From Gracilibacillus alcaliphilus (lineage in GTDB: Bacteria > Bacillota > Bacilli > Bacillales > Amphibacillaceae), in NCBI RefSeq assembly GCF_016909015.1, contig NZ_JAFBFA010000023.1:1-64000 (forward strand): a DNA stretch of 64,000 bases, written 5' to 3'. A model generated the notes under the pieces. It worked only from the letters and a program-made list of their open reading frames with translations, made no database searches and was not told where the DNA came from. Position numbers and translations under genes: made by a program. Shown here in pieces: positions 10,084 to 22,362 of the stretch; within the stretch, counting starts at the first letter, position 1, and each line of letters starts with the position of its first letter.

Positions 10084-10140
10084 TTCGGCATTATTCGACA
10101 CCTACAGCGTAATAATACCATTAGTTCCCAGTAATGTCAA
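10084..10140 (-). promoter_or_regulatory. abrB promoter with tandem Spo0A boxes
   Basis: On the minus strand, TTGACA (10135-10140) and TATTAT (10112-10117) are 17 bp apart. Just downstream lies TGTCGAATAATGCCGAA (10084-10100), two adjacent Spo0A-box cores arranged as at B. subtilis abrB. A further exact box, TTTGTCGAA, reads on the minus strand at 10250-10258 in A/T-rich upstream DNA. This predicts SigA transcription shut off by Spo0A~P. Confidence 0.82.
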
Positions 10141-10397
10141 ACGGTTTTTGTATTATTTTTCAATATTTCTAAAAAAAGTAGGTGAATAAAGGGTTTTCAA
10201 GGTTATTTTTTCAAAAAATTAAATAAAATAAACAATTTTTCAAATAAAATTCGACAAAATATCATCGTTTTTTCGAAATACAAAGGAGAAAAAACAACAG
10301 AAAATCTTGTTATGTAAGGCTTAAAAAGAATAATTTATAAAAATAAATATAAATAATGTGGTTTATGTTATAATGTTCAGGGAAAAAATGCTTTAAT

Positions 10398-10660
10398 AGG
10401 TTGTTCAGAAAGCCCAATAAAAATGACACATCGAATTTCTGCGTTGACAATAGGGGAACTTCTACTAAGGTCGTCCGCATCGTGTGGACAACGCAGAAGT
10501 CAACCCATCCTGTGCAAGTCCGCTACTCACGTATGAAAAGCATACGCTCCGTGTCATAGCTGCGTCGCCTTAAACTTTCGACGTACAGGATGTGCTAGTA
10601 TCGGTGTTGCAATACGATGTTGCGAACTTAACTTTTTTATCGAACTTTTTGAACGCGCAC
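10398..10660 (+). repeat. Structured interspersed repeat, long form (copy B)
   Basis: A 263-bp element with related inverted ends (AGGTTGTTCAGAAAG and CTTTTTGAACGCGCAC). Internal hairpins include TTCTGCGTT/AACGCAGAA (10437-10445 with 10490-10498), the nested GTCCGC/GTGGAC (10473-10478 with 10484-10489) and CGTAT/ATACG (10530-10534 with 10542-10546). It has no ORF. It lies between abrB and metG. Confidence 0.8.
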
Positions 10661-10788
10661 TTTAATAATGGAATTTTGTTAGAAAAATCGCTACAATAAA
10701 AGCAGACTGCTTATAAAAAAAGAAAATATAAACGGAAGAGCATCTTAGATAATTCATTTTCTGATGGAGAATAGAAATAAGGAGGTAA

Positions 10789-12741
<1,953 letters not shown>

Positions 12742-12750
12742 ATAACAAAT

Positions 12751-12791
12751 AAGAGAAACGCTTATCTGAATATAGGATAAGCGTTTCTCTT
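12751..12791 (+). terminator. 16-bp hairpin between metG and tatD
   Basis: Perfect 16-nt arms (12751-12766 and 12776-12791) around a 9-nt loop. No T run follows, so it may stabilise the metG 3' end or pause polymerase rather than fully terminate. Confidence 0.5.
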
Positions 12792-12816
12792 ACCCTATAG
12801 AGGAGGTTCCTACCCA

Positions 12817-13587
12817 ATGTTATTTGATACACATGTTCATTTAAATGTTTCTCATTTTGATGAGGACCGTGAAGAAGTACTGGCACGTGCCGAACAGGCA
12901 GGTGTGAAATACATGGTAGTGGTTGGATTTGATCATGAAACGATCCCAAAGGCAATAGAAATGGCTGAGCAGCATAATCATATTTATGCTGCAGTGGGGT
13001 GGCACCCAGTAGATGCCATTGATATGACAGCTAAGGAATTGGCTTGGTTAGAAGAGCTTTCTAACCATCCAAAGGTGGTGGCACTGGGTGAGATGGGATT
13101 GGATTATCACTGGGATAAGTCACCGAAGGACATACAGAAAGAAGTGTTTCGGAAGCAAATTCGACTCGCGAAGAAAGTAAAGTTACCGATTATTATTCAT
13201 AATCGTGAAGCCACCGAAGATATCGTGGAGATATTGCAGGAAGAGGATGCCAAAGAGGTAGGCGGTATCATGCATTGTTACAATGACTCGGTTGAGTATG
13301 TGGACAGCTGTTTAGAGATGAATTTTTATATATCATTAGGCGGACCAGTTACATTTAAGAATGCCAACTTACCGAAAGAAGTAGCCAAGTATGTCCCCGC
13401 TGATCGTTTGCTAATCGAAACGGATTGTCCATTTCTGGCACCGCATCCTAAGCGTGGTAAACGGAATGAACCAGCCTATGTGCAGCTTATTGCCGAGCAA
13501 ATAGCTGCATTACGTGATATAAGCTATGACGAATTGAGCCAGCAAACAACAAAAAACGCCAAGCGGCTTTTCCAAATTCAGGACTAA
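12817..13587 (+). CDS. yabD: TatD family metal-dependent hydrolase (YabD)
   Basis: A TIM-barrel hydrolase of 256 aa with the metal ligands of TatD nucleases: FDTHVHLN at the start, GEMGLDYHWD, IIHNREA, GGIMHCYNDS and ETDCPFLAPHP. Family members act as 3'-5' DNases or DNA-repair-type hydrolases. AGAGGAGG precedes the ATG. The position after metG is conserved in Bacillus. Confidence 0.92.
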   Translation: MLFDTHVHLNVSHFDEDREEVLARAEQAGVKYMVVVGFDHETIPKAIEMAEQHNHIYAAVGWHPVDAIDMTAKELAWLEELSNHPKVVALGEMGLDYHWDKSPKDIQKEVFRKQIRLAKKVKLPIIIHNREATEDIVEILQEEDAKEVGGIMHCYNDSVEYVDSCLEMNFYISLGGPVTFKNANLPKEVAKYVPADRLLIETDCPFLAPHPKRGKRNEPAYVQLIAEQIAALRDISYDELSQQTTKNAKRLFQIQD

Positions 13588-13728
13588 TACAAGCCTTTCT
13601 CTCTTGCATGTGTTGACCTGCAGATCAGAAAAGGTCAAGGAGAATATTTCCTTTGGTATAAAGGGTTTTGCCTCTTTTTTGACTGGTGTTACACTATTGT
13701 AAACTAAATGAAATATTAAGTCTGGATA

Positions 13729-13770
13729 AATAGTCAAACCTTTTGAAATCAAGAGGTTGGCTATTTTTTT
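13729..13770 (+). terminator. Terminator upstream of yabE
   Basis: AATAGTCAAACC (13729-13740) and GGTTGGCTATT (about 13757-13767) form an imperfect hairpin followed by seven T. It separates tatD from the yabE promoter. Confidence 0.55.
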
Positions 13771-13786
13771 GTGATATGGACCTAGT

Positions 13787-13815
13787 TTGACACCTTTATA
13801 AGAACTTTATATAAT
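13787..13815 (+). promoter_or_regulatory. SigA-type promoter of yabE
   Basis: TTGACA (13787-13792) and TATAAT (13810-13815) match both consensus hexamers with a 17-bp spacer, 33 nt before the yabE start. Confidence 0.8.
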
Positions 13816-13847
13816 ACAACGGCGAGTAAAAGAAAGGGGAGCCGTTC

Positions 13848-15203
13848 ATGAAAGGGTTTAGTATTCGTCGAATCTTGAACAACAAAGACTTCACATTTGC
13901 ACTTTCATTATTTGTAATTATTGGATTTATTAGTTATTCTTTTTTTGAATTATCTAAAGTGGAAGTCACTGTTGTGCAAGCAGACGAGCGTACAGACATC
14001 CGTACACATGCAAATGTCGTAGGGGATGTACTGGATGAGCTATCAATTACTGTATCTGAACATGATGACATTTCACATAGCTTAGACACGCAATTAGTTA
14101 ACAACATGGAAATTGAACATACAATAGCTAAAGAAGTCATTGTAACGATTGGAGAAGAGGAACAACAATTCTTTACTACAAGCGCTACAGTGGAAGAGTT
14201 TTTAGCAGAGCAAGGAATTGAAGTAACAGAAAATGATAATCTATCTGTTGCACTAGATACGCCTATTGACGATCAGTTAGCATTAACCATCGATAAGGCC
14301 TTCCAAGTAGCTATTCATGATCAAGATGCACAAGAGGATGTATGGGTTACACCTGGAAGCACTGTCGAAGAATTACTAGCAGCTAATGAGATTGAGTTAA
14401 GTAAATTAGACCGTGTACAACCTGAACAAGATACCGTCGTTGAACAAAACGAAGCTATTCATATTGTACGTGTAGAGAAGGTTACAGATGTTATTAAAGA
14501 GAAGCAAGAGGCAAAGGTAGTAAAACGAAATGATGATTCGTTGGAGAAAGGTACAGAAGAGGTTGTCTCAGAAGGCAAACCTGGCACGATAGAGAAACAT
14601 TACGAAGTTGTATTAGAGAATGGGGAAGAAGTGTCCCGTAAACTAATTAAAGAAGAGGTTACGCAAGATAGTGAAGACCGCATCTTGGCTATCGGTACAA
14701 AAGAAGAAGAACCTGAGCCGGAATTAGCGGATGAGCCAGAGGTTACTGTGGCACAAGAACAGGAACCAGCTAAGGAAGAAACAAAACAAGCGCCGAAAGA
14801 GGAAAAGTCTCCAGCACCTGAACCTGAGACAGTAACAACGGCCGCAGCAGATACGTCCGAATCAGCGGAGGCTGAGCCTGTTTCGCGAGGGGAAGAACCA
14901 AAAGAAGAGGGGAAGACTCTTTATATGCAAGCGACAGCCTATAACTGGGACTGTTCATCTTGTGATGGCCGTGGTTTGACTGCTACCGGCTACGATTTAA
15001 AGGCAAATCCGAATGGTGTGATTGCAGTAGATCCTAGTGTAATCCCATTGGGAACGAAAGTCTGGGTAGAAGGTTATGGCTACGCCATAGCAAGGGATAC
15101 AGGCGGTAATATTAAAGGCAATAAAATTGATCTGCATATGCCATCTTCAGAACAAGCCGTAAATTATGGTGTGCAAAATGTCCAAGTGAAAATCATCGAT
15201 TAA
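13848..15203 (+). CDS. yabE: Cell-wall protein with DUF348, G5 and 3D domains (YabE, Rpf-like)
   Basis: A protein of 451 aa. One N-terminal membrane segment (about 17-36) anchors it outside the cell. Three DUF348 repeats (about 38-205) and a G5 domain (about 206-285) follow. A low-complexity Glu/Pro linker (about 286-355) leads to a C-terminal 3D (MltA-like) domain with the conserved DPSVIPLGT and ARDTGGNIKGNKIDLHM. The 3D domain predicts a peptidoglycan lytic function similar to resuscitation-promoting factors. In B. subtilis yabE is under cell-envelope sigma control with an antisense RNA; here a SigA-type promoter is clear and an antisense cannot be judged. Confidence 0.92.
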   Translation: MKGFSIRRILNNKDFTFALSLFVIIGFISYSFFELSKVEVTVVQADERTDIRTHANVVGDVLDELSITVSEHDDISHSLDTQLVNNMEIEHTIAKEVIVTIGEEEQQFFTTSATVEEFLAEQGIEVTENDNLSVALDTPIDDQLALTIDKAFQVAIHDQDAQEDVWVTPGSTVEELLAANEIELSKLDRVQPEQDTVVEQNEAIHIVRVEKVTDVIKEKQEAKVVKRNDDSLEKGTEEVVSEGKPGTIEKHYEVVLENGEEVSRKLIKEEVTQDSEDRILAIGTKEEEPEPELADEPEVTVAQEQEPAKEETKQAPKEEKSPAPEPETVTTAAADTSESAEAEPVSRGEEPKEEGKTLYMQATAYNWDCSSCDGRGLTATGYDLKANPNGVIAVDPSVIPLGTKVWVEGYGYAIARDTGGNIKGNKIDLHMPSSEQAVNYGVQNVQVKIID

Positions 15204-15215
15204 ATATAACTTAAG

Positions 15216-15259
15216 AAGCTGTTGCGCTATCAGGTAGCTGATGGTGCAATAGCTTTTTT
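15216..15259 (+). terminator. Terminator after yabE
   Basis: AAGCTGTTGC...CAG pairs with CTG...GCAATAGCTT and runs into TTTTTT. Confidence 0.75.
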
Positions 15260-15378
15260 GCATCCTCCATAATAAACCGTTATGTTGTATTGTGAAGGCA
15301 ATTAGCTCTGAAGCTGTGAGGACTTTGTGGTACACTATATACAAATTGTTATCGATAGTTGAATGGAGGATAACAGCT

Positions 15379-16838
<1,460 letters not shown>

Positions 16839-16918
16839 GGAACTTAGGGATACCATTCCCTAGGTTTTTTGTAGGATCAGAAAGTATATAATTTTTCATG
16901 CGTACATTCTTATTCAAG

Positions 16919-17223
16919 AATAGCCATGTCCAGCTCCCAGCGCCAAACTTTAGATATGTCACGTCACGCCCTACGATAAGTCAACATCGACTCCTTCCGC
17001 CGCTGTGTTTTCTTTATCTCCGTTGTGACGCTCCAATCTCTACGTTTTTAAAAGAACGCTTTGCATGCCTGTCGTTCCAGAAATAGCCGTTTCTGTCCTT
17101 GTCAAAGGTTAAATGGTTGCTGACAAGGAGTTGGAAGCTGTATCAAGCGTTATTTGCTTAAGCAGTGTCGTCTTTGTACATCAGTGAAAGTGAATTTTCA
17201 GAATCGAAATGGACATGGCTATT
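16919..17223. repeat. MITE-like element with 14-bp perfect terminal inverted repeats
   Basis: A 305-bp segment bounded by AATAGCCATGTCCA (16919-16932) and its exact inverse complement (17210-17223). It encodes no convincing protein. The CAGCTCCCAGCGCC start resembles short repeats I have seen in Bacillaceae genomes (from memory, not a search). It occupies the gap where yabG is expected. Confidence 0.65.
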
Positions 17224-17437
17224 AGCTATAACAACGATTAAGTTTCTTTTTGTATATTTTACCCATTTATCGAAGCCAATAGTTCTGCCTTATTAAAAAT
17301 AAAAATTTATCTAGCAAAAAGTATATAAACAAGCAATTTTCATTGACTTTCTTAACTTTCTTTACTTTTTAGCTCTATCGAATACATAATTTTCTTAGAA
17401 TAAGGAAAACTAATTAGGAAATATGCAAATTTTTTTA

Positions 17438-17509
17438 TTGACATGGATTAAATAATCTTGTTATAATAAAAGATTTTTGGTTGACTTTTTTACGAATAGC
17501 TTGTATAAT
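17438..17509 (+). promoter_or_regulatory. Tandem SigA promoters of veg
   Basis: The distal promoter is TTGACA (17438-17443) with TATAAT (17462-17467), spacing 18. The proximal is TTGACT (17481-17486) with TATAAT (17504-17509), spacing 17. An A/T-rich stretch lies upstream. Strong transcription is expected, as for the B. subtilis veg promoter. Confidence 0.8.
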
Positions 17510-17532
17510 AGAACGTAGTGAGGTGGAGTGTA

Positions 17533-17796
17533 GTGGCTAAAACATTAGTTGAAATTAAACAAGGTTTAGAAGGAAACATAGGCAGACGTCTGCGAATTAA
17601 GGCAAATGATGGAAGGAAGAAAATCGTTGAACGCTGTGGTGTATTAGCGGAGATGTATCCTTCGGTTTTCATTGTGGAACTTGATCAAGATGAAAATGCA
17701 TTTGAACGAGTTTCTTACAGCTATGCAGATATTCTTACTGAAACAGTTGAACTAAGCTTTACTGAGAAATTAGAAGCAGTATCTGGAGAACAGTAA
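17533..17796 (+). CDS. veg: Veg protein (biofilm-related)
   Basis: A small protein of 87 aa, starting with GTG after AGGTGGAG. It matches Veg over its length, with a near-identical core ([20 protein letters not shown], then [10 protein letters not shown]). In B. subtilis Veg promotes biofilm matrix expression by affecting SinR. Two promoters precede it and a strong terminator follows, so it is a monocistronic unit. Confidence 0.94.
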   Translation: MAKTLVEIKQGLEGNIGRRLRIKANDGRKKIVERCGVLAEMYPSVFIVELDQDENAFERVSYSYADILTETVELSFTEKLEAVSGEQ

Positions 17797-17844
17797 GGAC
17801 ACCTTACTGTTCGGTTGTTAGATGAGCTAATTATATAAGTAAGT

Positions 17845-17894
17845 ACAAAAGCTTTCGTCATCATCAGAATTCTGGTGACGAAAGCTTTTGTTAT
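17845..17894 (+). terminator. Terminator after veg
   Basis: Perfect 16-nt arms (17845-17860 and 17876-17891) ending in TTTTGT. It is a strong hairpin. Confidence 0.8.
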
Positions 17895-18090
17895 AGAGGA
17901 TGTTCACTAAAATGATAAGCAGCGGATCTCTTCGTTGATTTGCTTCCCCTTTGGCACACAGTATAAGAAGGAAATATATCAGAACAGTTGCTATCAATTG
18001 TTCTTCTCCCCTAATTTTGCCGTGAATGGCCGGATGGAAAAGGCATAAACTATACTTGTCGTTAATAACGACAGAAGGGGAGTTGCTTCA

Positions 18091-18264
18091 ATGGCTAGAA
18101 GACGTGGTATGATGTCGACGGAGTTTAAGGAAGAGCTTGCCAAGGAATTAGGGTTTTATGATACGGTGAAGAAAGATGGCTGGGGTGGCATTACAACAAG
18201 AGACGCTGGAAACATGGTAAAAAGAGCTATAGAAATAGCAGAGGAAAGTATGCAGAAGAAATAA
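18091..18264 (+). CDS. sspF: Small acid-soluble spore protein SspF (alpha/beta-type SASP)
   Basis: A protein of 57 aa. It begins [20 protein letters not shown] and includes [14 protein letters not shown] and [17 protein letters not shown]. These are the two conserved alpha/beta SASP motifs, and it matches B. subtilis SspF closely. SASPs coat spore DNA and protect it from UV and chemicals. GAAGGGGAG lies upstream of the ATG. The position between veg and ispE is conserved. I could not find a clear SigG promoter; a terminator follows. Confidence 0.93.
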   Translation: MARRRGMMSTEFKEELAKELGFYDTVKKDGWGGITTRDAGNMVKRAIEIAEESMQKK

Positions 18265-18269
18265 CAGTG

Positions 18270-18303
18270 AAAAGGGCAGAGTCAAAGACTTTGTCCTTTT
18301 TGC
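18270..18303 (+). terminator. Terminator after sspF
   Basis: AAAAGGGCA (18270-18278) pairs with TGTCCTTTT, ending in five or more T. Confidence 0.7.
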
Positions 18304-18438
18304 GCTTTTAACAGATTTTATGGTATCTTTACATAAAGTGAAATGATTACACGTACTAAAAGGACTTGTCATTTCTTCAACTATCTGCTGGTTAGGACAG
18401 ATAGGGACAATTAATTAGAATCAGAAGGTGAATTGAGT

Positions 18439-19305
18439 ATGTATATTTCAGAGAAAGCTCCCGCCAAAATTAATTTAACCTTAGACGTACTCTATAAACG
18501 GGAAGATCAATATCATGAAATAGAAATGGTGATGACAACAGTCGACCTCGCTGATCGGCTTGAATTTTATTTGTTAGAAGAGGGTACGATAGAAATTGTT
18601 AGTGAAAACCGGTTTGTACCAAACGATCAACGAAATCTGGCTTACCGAGCAGCCAAGTTATTAAAAGATCGCTACCAAGTCAATAAAGGGGTACGCATTA
18701 AGATAGACAAGCTGATTCCTGTTGCAGCCGGTCTGGCTGGAGGAAGCAGTGACGCAGCAGCAACATTGAGAGGGCTGAACCGTTTATGGGATTTGAGGAT
18801 ACCTGTGTCTGAATTAGCGGTATTGGGATCAGAGGTAGGTTCGGATGTGTCATTTTGTGTATATAACTCTACCGCACTTGCAAAAGGACGAGGCGAAAAA
18901 ATTATCGAGCTGCCGGCTCCGCCTCAATGCTGGGTAGTATTGGCGAAGCCGACACAAGGTGTATCAACACAATCGGTTTATCAGTCTTTACAGTTAGACC
19001 AATTGGATCACCCTGATACGGAAGGCATGATTCAAGCAATTAACCAGTCGAATTATCAAGGTGTATGTGACCGATTGAAAAATGTTTTGGAAATTGTCAC
19101 ATTACCGAAAAATCCCGAAGTAGAGCAAATTAAACAGCAAATGAAACGATCTGGTGCTGACGCTGTATTAATGAGCGGCAGTGGTCCTACGGTCTTTGGC
19201 TTGGTACAACAGCAAAGCCGTGCCAATCGAATTTACAATAGCTTAAGGGGTTTTTGTGAGGAAGTATATGTCGTTCGTTTATTAGGCACCTCAACAAATA
19301 CTTGA
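18439..19305 (+). CDS. ispE: 4-diphosphocytidyl-2-C-methyl-D-erythritol kinase
   Basis: A GHMP kinase of 288 aa in the MEP isoprenoid pathway. The phosphate-binding loop [15 protein letters not shown] sits near residues 93-107, the N-terminal [12 protein letters not shown] is typical, and a glycine-rich [10 protein letters not shown] lies near the C-terminus. The ATG at 18439 has AAGGTG 9 nt upstream and is preferred to a TTG at 18433. It is followed by purR, whose promoter overlaps its stop. Confidence 0.94.
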   Translation: MYISEKAPAKINLTLDVLYKREDQYHEIEMVMTTVDLADRLEFYLLEEGTIEIVSENRFVPNDQRNLAYRAAKLLKDRYQVNKGVRIKIDKLIPVAAGLAGGSSDAAATLRGLNRLWDLRIPVSELAVLGSEVGSDVSFCVYNSTALAKGRGEKIIELPAPPQCWVVLAKPTQGVSTQSVYQSLQLDQLDHPDTEGMIQAINQSNYQGVCDRLKNVLEIVTLPKNPEVEQIKQQMKRSGADAVLMSGSGPTVFGLVQQQSRANRIYNSLRGFCEEVYVVRLLGTSTNT

Positions 19306-19352
19306 TTAAACACGAATAAAATGTTATATTATACCTTAAAATATTCGGATTT
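19302..19352 (+). promoter_or_regulatory. purR promoter with PurBox-like sites
   Basis: TTGATT (19302-19307) and TATATT (19325-19330) are 17 bp apart. A PurBox-like site (AAATCCGAATATT on the minus strand, 19340-19352) differs from the AWWWCCGAACWWT consensus at one position. A weaker oppositely oriented site (AAACACGAATAAA, 19308-19320) lies 19 nt away. This suggests autoregulation by PurR. Confidence 0.6.
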
Positions 19353-19364
19353 TGAGGTGTGATA

Positions 19365-20183
19365 ATGAAAAGAAGTGATCGACTTGTTTCGATGACCAAT
19401 TATTTAGTAGAGCATCCGATGAAATTAATTTCTCTGCCTTTTTTTTCAGAGAAATGTGGTGCAGCGAAGTCATCGATTAGTGAGGATTTAGCGATTATCA
19501 ATCGCATGTTTATTGCTGATGGTATTGGTTTTCTAGAGTCAACCTCTGGTGCAGCTGGAGGTGTACGATATATACCAAGTGTAGATAGTGAAAGAAGCGA
19601 ATCAGTTATTAATGTCTTATGTCAAAAGTTGGAAGACCCTGAACGGATTCTGCCAGGGGGTTATCTATTTATGAGTGATATATTGGGTGATCCAGTGACT
19701 GTGAAAGAAATTGGCCGGTTGTTTGCCTCCCGTTTTGCTAATTTGAAGATTGATTCGATTGTTACGGTCGCAACAAAAGGGATCCCGTTAGCTTATGCAG
19801 TTGCAAGTTATTTAAATGTACCAGTTGTGATTGTGCGTCGTGACCCCAAGGTAACAGAAGGGTCTACTGTCAGCATTAATTATGTTTCCGGGTCTTCTAA
19901 GAAGATTCAAACGATGGTATTATCCAAACGAAGCCTAGAGCCAGGGGAGAATGTCTGTATTATTGATGATTTTATGAAAGCAGGCGGAACCATCAATGGG
20001 ATCAAGAGCTTGTTAAAGGAATTTGATGCCAATGTCAAGGCTATCGGCGTACTAGCTGAAGCCGAAGACGAAGAAGAAGAGCGTGTAGTGGACGATTATA
20101 CGTCGTTACTGCAGATAAAAAATGTAGACTCCAATAATCGAGAGATTGAAGTAACAAAAGGGAACTATTTCTTCAACAAATAA
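19365..20183 (+). CDS. purR: Purine operon repressor
   Basis: A protein of 272 aa with an N-terminal winged helix (MKRSDRLVSMTNYLVEHP, SSISEDLAII) and a C-terminal PRTase-like domain. The PRPP loop IIDDFMKAGGT is intact. PurR represses purine genes; PRPP (or ppGpp in the same pocket) changes its DNA binding. The ATG at 19365 follows GAGGTG. yabJ, normally just downstream, is missing here. Confidence 0.95.
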   Translation: MKRSDRLVSMTNYLVEHPMKLISLPFFSEKCGAAKSSISEDLAIINRMFIADGIGFLESTSGAAGGVRYIPSVDSERSESVINVLCQKLEDPERILPGGYLFMSDILGDPVTVKEIGRLFASRFANLKIDSIVTVATKGIPLAYAVASYLNVPVVIVRRDPKVTEGSTVSINYVSGSSKKIQTMVLSKRSLEPGENVCIIDDFMKAGGTINGIKSLLKEFDANVKAIGVLAEAEDEEEERVVDDYTSLLQIKNVDSNNREIEVTKGNYFFNK

Positions 20184-20216
20184 TACTGGTTAGACTGGTT
20201 TGGAAAATGGAGGGAC

Positions 20217-20264
20217 TATTGCATAGCTGTTGACAATATAACGATTGTCACAGCTGTGCAATAG
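20217..20264. other. Long hairpin between purR and spoVG
   Basis: Arms of about 21 nt (20217-20237 and 20244-20264) pair with two mismatches around a 6-nt loop. No T run follows. It marks the place where yabJ would stand and may end the purR transcript or be a remnant inverted repeat. Confidence 0.5.
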
Positions 20265-20367
20265 CTTAACTGGCCTAGTAAATAAATCCACAAAATGACA
20301 GCGCTTTATCCCTCTTACCTCCCTTTCTTACTAAAAATCAGAAAAATTAAAATATTTTCAGATTAAA

Positions 20368-20394
20368 GAAGGAAATTTAAAAGTTATGTTGAAT
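20368..20394 (+). promoter_or_regulatory. SigH promoter of spoVG
   Basis: GAAGGAAAT (20368-20376), an 11-bp spacer and GTTGAAT (20388-20394) match the SigH pattern RnAGGAWWT / RnnGAAT. B. subtilis spoVG is a classic SigH gene. Confidence 0.8.
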
Positions 20395-20438
20395 TATTGT
20401 AATTAAGTTCTTATATAGGGAAAAGGTGGTGAGCCATA

Positions 20439-20729
20439 ATGGAAATAACTGACGTAAGATTACGCCGCGTGAATACCGATGGCCGGATGCGTGCCATTGC
20501 CTCCATTACATTAGATCATGAATTTGTGGTACACGACATTCGTGTGATTGATGGAAAAAATGGTATGTTTGTAGCTATGCCTTCAAAGCGTACCCCAGAT
20601 GGAGAGTTCAGGGATATCGCACATCCGATTAATTCTGGCACGAGAGCCAAGATTCAAGACGCTGTTTTAGAGGCGTACGAGAATGCTGGAGAGGCCGAGG
20701 TGACCTACGAAGAAGCTGGTGTTTCATAA
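20439..20729 (+). CDS. spoVG: Septation regulator / RNA-binding protein SpoVG
   Basis: A protein of 96 aa that matches SpoVG along its length ([43 protein letters not shown]). SpoVG binds nucleic acid and influences septation, cortex formation and virulence or motility genes in different Firmicutes. A ribosome-binding site AAGGTGG precedes the ATG, and a SigH promoter lies upstream. A terminator follows. Confidence 0.96.
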   Translation: MEITDVRLRRVNTDGRMRAIASITLDHEFVVHDIRVIDGKNGMFVAMPSKRTPDGEFRDIAHPINSGTRAKIQDAVLEAYENAGEAEVTYEEAGVS

Positions 20730-20737
20730 AAATGAAA

Positions 20738-20771
20738 GAAAACCTAATCATTTTTTGGTTAGGTTTTTTTA
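20738..20771 (+). terminator. Terminator after spoVG
   Basis: AAACCTAA (20740-20747) pairs with TTAGGTTT (20759-20766), then a T run. Confidence 0.8.
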
Positions 20772-20976
20772 TGTGGAAAAAAACCTTGTCCTGCTTCTAT
20801 ATTTGTGCCGTATAAACTGGAGGAACTTCCCAATCACAGCTTGTTATTCCTTACTTTTTTCAGGGATCTTTATTGAAAATAAGCCATTTTTCGTTTATAG
20901 TCATAATTGGAGATTATTGTACCTTTATCAATAGATATAATATAGAGAGATTATAAAATAGAACGGAGGAACTAAT

Positions 20977-22341
20977 TTGTCAAATCGATACGCGATCGTT
21001 CTTGCGGCAGGCAAGGGTACGAGGATGAAGTCTAAATTGTATAAAGTGCTTCATCCTGTGCTGGGGAAACCAATGGTTCAGCATGTAGTAGACCAATTAC
21101 AGCCGTTAGGGCTTGAAGAAATTATCACAGTAGTGGGTTTTGGTGCAGAGCAAGTACAAGAACAATTAGGAGATACCGTACGCTTTGTAGTACAAGAAGA
21201 GCAGCTAGGAACAGGTCATGCTGTCCAACAAGCAGAAACACATTTAAACGGCAAACAAGGAACAACTATTGTTGTATGTGGAGATACTCCTCTGTTAACG
21301 AAAGAAACGCTTCAAGCGGTATTAGAACATCATGAACAGGAAGAGGCCGCTGTAACCATTTTAACTGCCCAAGCAAATGATCCGACAGGATATGGAAGAA
21401 TTGTGCGTGATAATCAAGGTCAGGTAAGTAAAATCGTGGAGCAAAAGGACGCAACAGCAGAAGAACTAGCAGTGCAAGAAATTAACACTGGTACGTATTG
21501 TTTTGACAATGTTTTGTTGTTTGACGCATTAAAGCAGGTGTCAAATGATAATGCACAAGGAGAATATTACTTACCAGATGTAATAGAAATTGCTCAGCAG
21601 CAGGCACAAAAAGTGTCGGCATTCCAAACCGCTCGGTTTTCAGAAACGATTGGGGTGAATGACCGTGTAGCCTTGTCACAAGCTGAGTCACTCATGAAAC
21701 AGCGTATTAATGAATATCATATGAGGAATGGTGTGACCATTATTGATCCGGCTCATACCTATATTGGTGCGGATGTAGTGATTGCACCAGATGTTGTGAT
21801 TGAGCCAGGTACGGTGCTAAAAGGAAGTACAGTCATCGAATCAAACGCTGTAATTGGCCCTCATTCCGAAATAAATAATTGCCATATTGGTGAAGGAACG
21901 GTTGTACGCCATAGTGTAGCCAATGCTAGTCATATTGGAAAAAGGGTTCAGATCGGCCCGTTCGCCCATATCCGTCCAGAGGCAAATATTGGTGATGGGG
22001 TGAAAATAGGTAATTTTGTTGAAATTAAAAAGGCAAAGGTAGATAATAATAGTAAGGTATCACATCTGAGCTATATTGGCGATGCGGAAATAGGCAGTGA
22101 TGTCAATGTGGGCTGTGGCACTATTACAGTAAATTATGATGGCAAGAATAAGTTCCAAACCATTATTGAAGACGAGGCGTTTATCGGTTGTAATGCTAAT
22201 TTGATCGCTCCTGTAAGAATTGGTAAGGGAGCTCTTGTAGCAGCAGGTTCTACCATCCATGAAGATGTACCAAGCGATGCCTTATCGATTGGCCGGGCAA
22301 AACAAGTAAACAAAGAAGATTACGCAAAGAAATATAAATAA
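20977..22341 (+). CDS. glmU: Bifunctional UDP-GlcNAc pyrophosphorylase / glucosamine-1-P acetyltransferase
   Basis: A protein of 454 aa. The N-terminal nucleotidyltransferase starts [11 protein letters not shown]; the C-terminal half is a left-handed beta-helix of hexapeptide repeats ending in the acetyltransferase site ([19 protein letters not shown]). It makes UDP-GlcNAc for peptidoglycan and teichoic acid. It starts with TTG after CGGAGG. prs follows 21 nt downstream, the usual gcaD-prs pair. Confidence 0.96.
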   Translation: MSNRYAIVLAAGKGTRMKSKLYKVLHPVLGKPMVQHVVDQLQPLGLEEIITVVGFGAEQVQEQLGDTVRFVVQEEQLGTGHAVQQAETHLNGKQGTTIVVCGDTPLLTKETLQAVLEHHEQEEAAVTILTAQANDPTGYGRIVRDNQGQVSKIVEQKDATAEELAVQEINTGTYCFDNVLLFDALKQVSNDNAQGEYYLPDVIEIAQQQAQKVSAFQTARFSETIGVNDRVALSQAESLMKQRINEYHMRNGVTIIDPAHTYIGADVVIAPDVVIEPGTVLKGSTVIESNAVIGPHSEINNCHIGEGTVVRHSVANASHIGKRVQIGPFAHIRPEANIGDGVKIGNFVEIKKAKVDNNSKVSHLSYIGDAEIGSDVNVGCGTITVNYDGKNKFQTIIEDEAFIGCNANLIAPVRIGKGALVAAGSTIHEDVPSDALSIGRAKQVNKEDYAKKYK

Positions 22342-22362
22342 ACAGCACATGGAGGTATAGAA

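Noticed and set aside
16898..17086. 62-codon open frame downstream of rsmA
   Set aside because: It lies almost wholly within the inverted-repeat element, lacks a ribosome-binding site and has an improbable Cys/Pro/Arg-rich composition.
18020..18060. SigG promoter for sspF
   Set aside because: GAATG and CATAAACTA are present but their spacing (15) and -10 sequence do not fit the consensus well enough to call.
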